A stretch of DNA of 5,280 nt from contig JAKAXG010000366.1 in the NCBI GenBank assembly GCA_021827225.1, positions 1-5,280 on the forward strand, written 5' to 3'. This document shows, one piece after another, positions 1 to 4,079 of the stretch (within the stretch, counting starts at the first letter, position 1; every line of letters starts with the position of its first letter). The stretch comes from Actinomycetes bacterium (GTDB taxonomy: Bacteria > Actinomycetota > Acidimicrobiia > Acidimicrobiales > Palsa-688). The notes under the pieces were generated by a model. That model ran no database searches and had not been told where the DNA came from. It was given only the letters and a program-made list of their open reading frames with translations. The position numbers and the translations under genes were made by a program.

Positions 1-187
1 TTGCCTGCGCAAGGTCGGGGGCGACGGTGATCCCCTCATGCAGGTCGTGCATCACCTGCAGCTCGGTCACCACTGCAGGGTGCCGGCACCAGCACGGCGC
101 TATCCGTTCCCACAGTTCGTACTGGTCGACCAGCCACTCAACCCAGTTGGCCAGTGGGTGCCGGTCGGCGGGGGACTCATCGGTCAT
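1..187 (-). CDS. Small Trp/Cys/His-containing protein next to coupling protein, DUF4913-like (3' end outside window)
   Basis: The reading frame starts at ATG 187-185 and stays open for 62 codons to the left edge, so the C-terminus is missing. The ATG overlaps the TGA stop of the coupling-protein gene as ATGA, and a strong AGAGGAG lies 6 nt upstream, which fixes the start. The visible protein is acidic at its N-terminus, then amphipathic: PLANWVEWLVDQYELWERI (residues 11-29), followed by a CWCRHPAVV stretch (32-40) and a helix ending in MHDLHEG. Small actinobacterial proteins with this W..WL...Y / CW..H..VV.EL pattern, including DUF4913-type proteins, occur beside conjugation ATPase genes; the family assignment is from memory and tentative. 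Cys32, Cys34 and His36 could bind a metal, but this is speculation. The four-base overlap implies translational coupling to the coupling protein, so a role in DNA transfer is inferred from context. There is no signal peptide or membrane helix in the visible part. Confidence 0.75.
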   Translation of the reverse strand, partial: MTDESPADRHPLANWVEWLVDQYELWERIAPCWCRHPAVVTELQVMHDLHEGITVAPDLAQA

Positions 188-1917
188 GCCGCGCTCCTCT
201 TCGAGCACCGCCGAAGCGCGTCTTCGATCCCGGCCCGGACGGCTGGCGCGTCAGTCCGCTCCCACCAGGGCTTGACGCGCACGAGACTGCCGCCGGTACC
301 GCCGGCCATGAGCAGCGCCTCGAACTGGTCCAGGCGGTAGATCTCGGCCGGCTCCAGGACGGGCATCTGGCGGACCTGCTCCGACCAGCTGGACGTCCCT
401 GTCCCAGTGGTGTTGCGGGTGTGGGTTCGGACTTCGACCTGCCCCAGCATGGTCGAGAGGTCCTTGAGCAGCTCCGGGTCGTGCAACCCGCCGCCGTACA
501 GCATCACCGACGTCGCTCCCAGGATCGTCGATGCCTTGTCGCGGCCGAAGCGCTCGACCAGCTGGGAGCGGGCCTGGGCGTACCAGCAGATCTGGATGCC
601 CCTCCCCCCGCCATCGGCCAGGTAGCTGTCGACCTGGGGCAGAGGGCATATGTTCGGAAGTTCGTCCAGGACGAGACGTAGAGGCGGATCCAGGCGGCCG
701 TCGGGCCCGGCCATGGCCAGCGCCCGGGCGGCCACGACGACGTCGTCGACGAACGCTGCCGTGAGCGGGGCCACGCTTGTCGACTCCGCAGCCGGGGCAA
801 CCACATGGATGGTCCCGCCACCCGTGATCCATGCGGCGGCGTCGAAGGCCTCCTCGGGTCTTGGTGAGCAGGCCTGGGCGACGCTGGGCAGGGCCAGGCA
901 GTCGAGGGCGACGGCCGTCGTCAGGGCCACCGACTCGACGGTCTCACCGTGCTGGCGGGTCATCAGGGCCAGGTCGTAGAGCCAGGCCCGGGCTACTGGA
1001 GAGTCCCGCAGGACGTCGAGCAGATCTAGGTCCTTGGGATCGGCTACCCATCGGCGGAGCGTGCCCACTCCGGCCCCGTGGAGGGCGCAGGCGTGCAGCA
1101 CGCAGCGAAGCAGCATGGTCGCTGCTGACTTCCAGAACCCCCCGTTGGTGACGCTGTCGGTCGAGGTCCCGGCCATGAGCGCCTCGGCGCGTCGCATCGC
1201 CACTTCCGGTTGCTCGCATCCGCTGATCGGGGACCAGCGGATCGGGTGGTCCCAAATGCAGAACTCCATGGGGTCGAACGTCAAGGTCGGCTGTCCAGTC
1301 GACCGCTCACGACTGACGGCAGTGGCGAGGAGGAGCTCCCGCTTGGACGAGGTGGCCAGGACCGCTCCTGGGGCGTCCAGGATGTGGTTCACCGCCGACG
1401 AAGACTTCCCGGACCGAGGGGCCATCAGGGCGCCGACCGATCGCTCGTGCGGAACGACGATCGGCTTGCCCTTCGGCAGAGGAGTGGCGACGGTCAAGCC
1501 TCCAGCGATACCCACCGGGAAGGCGCTCGCCATCGCTCGCGGGCTCGCCAGGCCGTCCCGATGGCGCCGAGCGTCCGGCCGGCGCGTTGTTGCTGACCGT
1601 CTGCGATGGAACGTCCACGACAGCGAGCCGAGGCCGGCGCCGGCAGTAGCGACGATCCCGACGGCGGCGTACATGCCCACTGCTCCCGGAAGGCGTACAG
1701 CGACAGGGCCGGCGAAGGCGAGCCGGGGATCTCCCGGATGGTTGTGCCAGCGCCACAGTCCACTGGTCAGGGACGAGACTGTTAGGTGAGCGGCTCCATG
1801 GCCGGCCAGCAAGGCCGCCAGCTCGACGACTGCCCCGCCGCAAACGATCACAGCTCCGGCGAGGACGAGCACTAAAGCGAGAAGTACGTCAGCCTCGGAG
1901 CGTTGGTTGGATCGCAC
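184..1917 (-). CDS. VirD4/TraD-type type IV coupling protein (TraM-recognition/TraG-D C-terminal domain ATPase)
   Basis: Predicted inner-membrane ATPase that links the relaxase-DNA substrate to the T4SS channel. Two hydrophobic segments (about residues 10-38 and 76-100) anchor the N-terminus, with Arg-rich residues 105-120 following on the cytoplasmic side. The nucleotide-binding domain has a Walker A-like MAPRSGKSS (165-173) and a Walker B LRLVLDELPN (413-422). After it comes the TraG/TraD C-terminal signature: GGGRGIQICWYAQARSQL (436-453), a second hydrophobic strand (about 464-476) and a LSTMLGQVEVRT stretch (487-498). At 577 aa the length is usual for a compact actinobacterial coupling protein. 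The start is GTG at 1917-1915: an in-frame TGA lies four codons upstream, and a weak GGTGAGG precedes it. The stop overlaps the next gene (ATGA). Oddity: the first P-loop glycine is replaced by Met. Family assignment is firm. Which relaxase or plasmid type it serves cannot be told here. Confidence 0.92.
   Translation of the reverse strand: MRSNQRSEADVLLALVLVLAGAVIVCGGAVVELAALLAGHGAAHLTVSSLTSGLWRWHNHPGDPRLAFAGPVAVRLPGAVGMYAAVGIVATAGAGLGSLSWTFHRRRSATTRRPDARRHRDGLASPRAMASAFPVGIAGGLTVATPLPKGKPIVVPHERSVGALMAPRSGKSSSAVNHILDAPGAVLATSSKRELLLATAVSRERSTGQPTLTFDPMEFCIWDHPIRWSPISGCEQPEVAMRRAEALMAGTSTDSVTNGGFWKSAATMLLRCVLHACALHGAGVGTLRRWVADPKDLDLLDVLRDSPVARAWLYDLALMTRQHGETVESVALTTAVALDCLALPSVAQACSPRPEEAFDAAAWITGGGTIHVVAPAAESTSVAPLTAAFVDDVVVAARALAMAGPDGRLDPPLRLVLDELPNICPLPQVDSYLADGGGRGIQICWYAQARSQLVERFGRDKASTILGATSVMLYGGGLHDPELLKDLSTMLGQVEVRTHTRNTTGTGTSSWSEQVRQMPVLEPAEIYRLDQFEALLMAGGTGGSLVRVKPWWERTDAPAVRAGIEDALRRCSKRSAA
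194..200 (-). promoter_or_regulatory. Shine-Dalgarno site for the small downstream gene
   Basis: On the minus strand these bases read AGAGGAG and lie 6 nt before the ATG at 187-185, inside the last codons of the coupling-protein gene. Together with the ATGA stop/start overlap, this supports the start of a gene that would be easy to miss because it runs off the window. Confidence 0.7.
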
Positions 1918-2119
1918 GGTGCGCGATCCTCACCGGCCAAGTTGTGGATCCGCTGCTGGCAGACCGACCTGAACTCGGCGGCAACTGACTTCTGTGGAGT
2001 ACGATTCAAGGTCACTAGGAGACCCCCGATTAACCAGGCCTACTCGTACGCCACTCCCCTCGGACGTGGACTCCAGCCCGTCGACGGTATATCATTCCGA
2101 CCTGGGTGAATAGGCAGGG
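1918..2119. other. Divergent intergenic region between coupling-protein gene and surface-protein gene
   Basis: About 200 bases separate the two divergent starts. On the plus strand there is one good sigma-70-like promoter (listed separately). On the minus strand no convincing -35/-10 pair was found: a TTGAAT occurs at 2009-2004, but no TANNNT box lies 16-18 nt after it. A weak 6-base inverted pair (GTACGA at 1999-2004, TCGTAC at 2044-2049) is present but is too short to call an operator. No RNA gene, nick-site motif or long inverted repeat typical of an origin of transfer was recognised. Confidence 0.6.
2067..2095 (+). promoter_or_regulatory. Predicted sigma-70-type promoter of the plus-strand surface-protein gene
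   Basis: A -35-like TGGACT (2067-2072; 4 of 6 consensus bases) is followed by a 17-nt spacer and a -10-like TATCAT (2090-2095; 5 of 6). Transcription would begin near 2102, giving a leader of about 20-27 nt that contains AGGCAGGGG (2112-2120) as a possible ribosome binding site. The position fits the downstream gene exactly. It suggests that gene is transcribed independently of the surrounding minus-strand transfer genes. Confidence 0.5.
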
Positions 2120-2120
2120 G
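2112..2120 (+). promoter_or_regulatory. Purine-rich ribosome binding site that bears on the start of the surface-protein gene
   Basis: The bases AGGCAGGGG end on the first base of the longest possible start (GTG 2120), too close to serve it. They lie 8 nt before GTG 2129, a normal spacing. This favours translation from 2129, giving an N-terminus MARRRVTV and a 465-aa product. The evidence is moderate because the site is not a perfect match to AGGAGG. Confidence 0.4.
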
Positions 2121-3526
2121 TGCGAAGAGTGGCTCGACGGCGTGTAACGGTTATCGCCGAGGGTCGGCGTTACCGGCTCGGCCACACCTCAGACTATGGA
2201 GGGATCTGGCGTAGGCGTCCATGGGGATGGCGCCTCGTCTCTCAGTACCCTCTCACTGACGAGGGACGCCGGGTAGCTGAGCAGCAGTTCGCCGCTTGGG
2301 AACCGCCAGGAGCTACCGCTCCAGCGGGTTCCCCCCCGACGCGCCGTAGGCCTTTGCGATGGATTTGGGCGGCCGTAGCTGCGACTGCATTGGTTGCCGG
2401 CGGAGCCGTTGCCGTCATCACGAACTCCACCAAGGGAAGGGTACGACGGGTGTCTGCGTCACACTCCGCTCTCAGCACCACGACGACCACTGCGCCATCA
2501 GCCGTGGGGTCCGGGTACCTGGCAACGGGATCGGGCTATGCCGCCTTCATCCAATGGAACCGGCAGGCAAGCGGAGGGGTATCGGGGACCTTGCAGTTAG
2601 CCACGACCAGCGGCCAGCCGCCGAGCGAGCAACGGTCCACTGACACGATTTCGGTCCTCGGCAGCATTCACGGATCATCTATCAGCGTTAGCTTTGACGG
2701 ACACCCGCAAACATTCGGAACAATCACCAACGGCTCTTTTACGTTGGACCTGCCGCAGACGGACGGCTCTCTGGGCGCGGTGACCTTCAACCGAGCCACC
2801 GCAAGCGACTTCAACCTGGCCCTCAGCCGGTTGAGCACGTCAGTGCAGGGTGCCAACCAGGCTGCGGCTGCGGCAGCGGCTCAGCAGCAAGCGGCCCAAG
2901 CGGCGGCTGCCGCTCAGCAAAAAGCCGAGAAGAGGCTCCTCAACGACGCCCAGACCTTGGGTTCCGACGTACAGTCGCTCTCAGACGTCTCCTCGCTCCA
3001 GCAGGGCGTCAGCCAGGTTCAGGCGGCCCTCAACAAGGAAGCTTCTTACCTTGCTGCCACGAAGGCTGCCGAACAGAAGGTCCTCGCAGAGGCCGGTAGC
3101 GCCTCCCAGAGCACGACCTGCTACGACGCTTCTCAGGGTGTTGCCTACGACGCTTCCCAGGAAGTTGCATATGAGGCCTCCCAAGGCGTGGAATACGCCG
3201 CCCAACAGGATGTGGGATATGCCGTTGGTCAGTTCAACTCCTTGCTCGCCCAGACTCAGTCAGACCTTCAGCAACTGCATAGCGACGAGCAGGCGTTGCC
3301 CAGCTTCCCTGCTTCAGGCGCCCCGTCGGATGCAGCAGTAGTGCAGGCCGAGGCAGAGGTCAATAGTGCGATCTCTTCGGCGGTGGCGACGAGCAACGCA
3401 GCTATCGATCAGGCGAACGGCTACGTCACCACCGCCTATCAGTACGTCTCAACTGCATACCAGGCAGGAAACTGTGGACAGCCACCTTCAGCCCCGACAC
3501 CCCAGTCCCACATAAAGCCGAACTAG
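2120..3526 (+). CDS. Single-pass membrane-anchored surface protein with beta-rich domain, Ala/Gln helix and Tyr-octad repeat; function unknown
   Basis: No named family was recognised with certainty; similar unannotated proteins occur in high-GC actinobacteria. Domains in order (468-aa numbering): an aromatic, basic cytoplasmic module with YRLG, YGGIW, WGW and YPLTDEG (18-49); Pro-rich linker; basic RRRPLR, then one membrane helix (about 81-100), predicted N-terminus inside; Ser/Thr linker with STTTTTAPS (119-127); beta-rich extracellular domain (about 130-240) starting GSGYLATGSGYAAFIQW; Ala/Gln tract (248-270) leading to a coiled-coil-like helix to about 330; five Tyr-phased octapeptides (335-374); a final helix with YVTTAYQ/YVSTAYQ; and a Pro-rich tail. 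Only two cysteines exist (334 and 452), both outside, so a disulfide is plausible. GTG 2120 is the longest start; GTG 2129 fits better with GGGG at 2117-2120 and would remove three residues. Third codon positions are less GC-rich than in the VirB4-like gene. A role in cell contact, exclusion or wall remodelling is inference only. Confidence 0.85.
   Translation: MRRVARRRVTVIAEGRRYRLGHTSDYGGIWRRRPWGWRLVSQYPLTDEGRRVAEQQFAAWEPPGATAPAGSPPTRRRPLRWIWAAVAATALVAGGAVAVITNSTKGRVRRVSASHSALSTTTTTAPSAVGSGYLATGSGYAAFIQWNRQASGGVSGTLQLATTSGQPPSEQRSTDTISVLGSIHGSSISVSFDGHPQTFGTITNGSFTLDLPQTDGSLGAVTFNRATASDFNLALSRLSTSVQGANQAAAAAAAQQQAAQAAAAAQQKAEKRLLNDAQTLGSDVQSLSDVSSLQQGVSQVQAALNKEASYLAATKAAEQKVLAEAGSASQSTTCYDASQGVAYDASQEVAYEASQGVEYAAQQDVGYAVGQFNSLLAQTQSDLQQLHSDEQALPSFPASGAPSDAAVVQAEAEVNSAISSAVATSNAAIDQANGYVTTAYQYVSTAYQAGNCGQPPSAPTPQSHIKPN
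2861..2929 (+). repeat. Low-complexity Ala/Gln-coding tract
   Basis: Within the surface-protein gene, residues 248-270 consist almost only of Ala and Gln (A7, Q3, AA, Q, A5, QQ, then KAE), encoded by mixed GCN and CAG/CAA codons rather than a pure trinucleotide repeat. Mixed codons argue for selection on the peptide, a likely rigid helix or stalk, rather than recent slippage. It joins the beta-rich domain to the C-terminal helical region. Confidence 0.8.
3122..3241 (+). repeat. Tandem 24-nt coding repeat giving Tyr-phased octapeptides
   Basis: Five consecutive 8-residue units each begin with Tyr: YDASQGVA, YDASQEVA, YEASQGVE, YAAQQDVG, YAVGQFNS (residues 335-374). A fifth-position Gln is conserved in all five. 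The first two units differ at only 4 of 24 bases (TACGACGCTTC-CAGG--GTTGC core), while later units drift, consistent with stepwise duplication followed by divergence. The array starts directly after Cys334. An 8-residue spacing does not match a canonical heptad coiled coil; it could be a hendecad-like or stutter-containing helix with a Tyr stripe, or a repeat that binds a ligand. Confidence 0.8.
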
Positions 3527-3756
3527 ATATTGGGCCGGTTCAGGATCCTTCGGACTCGACCATACCTTGGGATGGTAGGGCTCCTGTCCAGCCCTGGCCG
3601 CTCAAGTCGATCCGAGAGGACCGCCTCTGCCAGGCTCGGAGGACGTCCTGAAGAGTCGGCGCTCACGCCGAGTACGGCATGGCGAGGAACGGCGATCCCC
3701 TCGGCGGGACCTTCGCCTATCACGAAGAGTTCCGGCACGACACCGGTTTTACTCAC
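3523..3756 (-). CDS. Small basic protein of 77 aa, unrecognised, last gene of the VirB4-like gene cluster
   Basis: I do not recognise this product. The case for a real gene is its context: GTG start at 3756-3754, a good AGGTGA 4 nt upstream that overlaps the stop of the preceding ubiquitin-like gene, and only 8 nt between the two genes on the same strand. The peptide has a hydrophobic N-terminal part (VPELFVIGEGPAEGIAVP, 7-24), a small middle section (HAVLGVSADSSG), and an Arg/Pro-rich C-terminus (RYGRVRRILNRPNI). There is no membrane helix, signal peptide or Cys. About 49 of 77 codons end in G or C, well below the VirB4-like gene, so coding bias gives little support. It could be a truncated remnant of a longer gene cut when the plus-strand gene arrived, since it ends exactly where that gene ends: both stop codons share CTAG at 3523-3526. 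The opposite-strand frame over 3530-3778 lacks a comparable start signal. Confidence 0.5.
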   Translation of the reverse strand: MSKTGVVPELFVIGEGPAEGIAVPRHAVLGVSADSSGRPPSLAEAVLSDRLERPGLDRSPTIPRYGRVRRILNRPNI

Positions 3757-3760
3757 CGGG

Positions 3761-3766
3761 TCACCT
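3761..3766 (-). promoter_or_regulatory. Shine-Dalgarno site supporting the 77-aa gene
   Basis: On the minus strand these bases read AGGTGA, 4 nt before the GTG at 3756-3754, and share two bases with the TAG stop of the ubiquitin-like gene. This stop/ribosome-site overlap is typical of coupled operon genes and is the main reason to keep the small reading frame. Confidence 0.55.
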
Positions 3767-4076
3767 AAAGCTGCCTAACTGGGGCCGACCAGAGTCGCGG
3801 AAGAAGCCGGTGGTGCCTGGGCGGAGCCTCGGCGAAGGCGGAAGCCACCGTTCGAAGGGTCAGCCTCTCTCCATGAGACACACCGCCCTGCTCGAGGCTC
3901 ATCCACGGCTGCAGGATCGTGCCGTTCTCGGTCGTCAACACGAGACCGCCGACGCCGGGCGAGCCGTATCTTCTGGCCAGGTCGGCGGTCAGGTTCCCGA
4001 CCAAGGCGTCTCCTGGGAGGGCCAGGTGACCGGATCTCCGGGCGCCCACCACGGTCACAACGAGCTCAGCGGCCAC
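3765..4076 (-). CDS. EsaB/YukD-type ubiquitin-like domain protein (103 aa) in a T4SS gene cluster
   Basis: The sequence follows a beta-grasp, ubiquitin-like pattern: strand 1 ELVVTVVG (4-11), strand 2 GHLALPGDALVG (16-27), helix NLTADLARRYG (28-38), strand 3 GGLVLTTENGTIL (43-55), a loop with the short-helix motif SLEQGGVSHGERL (60-72) and strand 5 TLRTV (73-77). The pairs LTTENGTIL and SLEQGGVSHGERLTLR match the late part of YukD/EsaB and the N-terminal domain of EccD, which belong to type VII (ESX/WXG100) secretion. Residues 80-103 form a basic, Pro-rich tail beyond the normal ~80-aa domain. There is no C-terminal Gly-Gly, so covalent conjugation like true ubiquitin is unlikely. The start GTG lies 3 nt after the stop of the VirB4-like gene in the same frame; the nearest Shine-Dalgarno (GAGAGGA, 4097-4091) is 14 nt away, so reinitiation or coupling is likely. 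A regulatory or adaptor role at the secretion ATPase is inferred. Confidence 0.78.
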   Translation of the reverse strand: MAAELVVTVVGARRSGHLALPGDALVGNLTADLARRYGSPGVGGLVLTTENGTILQPWMSLEQGGVSHGERLTLRTVASAFAEAPPRHHRLLPRLWSAPVRQL

Positions 4077-4079
4077 AGA

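Noticed and set aside
1034..1789. Long plus-strand open frame of 251 codons opposite the coupling-protein gene
   Set aside because: It is a high-GC shadow of the coupling-protein gene, whose conserved ATPase motifs prove the minus strand is coding.
1999..2049. Inverted pair GTACGA / TCGTAC in the divergent intergenic region as an operator
   Set aside because: Only six bases long with a 39-nt gap and no further dyad symmetry.
1918..2119. Origin of transfer in the only sizeable non-coding region
   Set aside because: No long inverted repeat, nick-site motif or AT-rich segment was seen, and no relaxase gene is present to support it.
3559..3576. Possible hairpin (ACCAT-A-CC, loop TTG, GG-ATGGT) shortly after the stop of the surface-protein gene, as a terminator
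   Set aside because: The stem is short with a bulge, no T-run follows on either strand, and it lies inside the 77-aa frame. Not enough to call a terminator.
3741..3759. Two CACCGG copies 13 nt apart near the 77-aa gene start
   Set aside because: Six-base GC-rich direct repeats are expected by chance in this composition, and they overlap coding sequence and the ribosome site.
3530..3778. Plus-strand 82-aa reading frame opposite the 77-aa gene
   Set aside because: It needs a TTG start with no Shine-Dalgarno, has low-complexity composition, and the opposite strand has better start signals and spacing.
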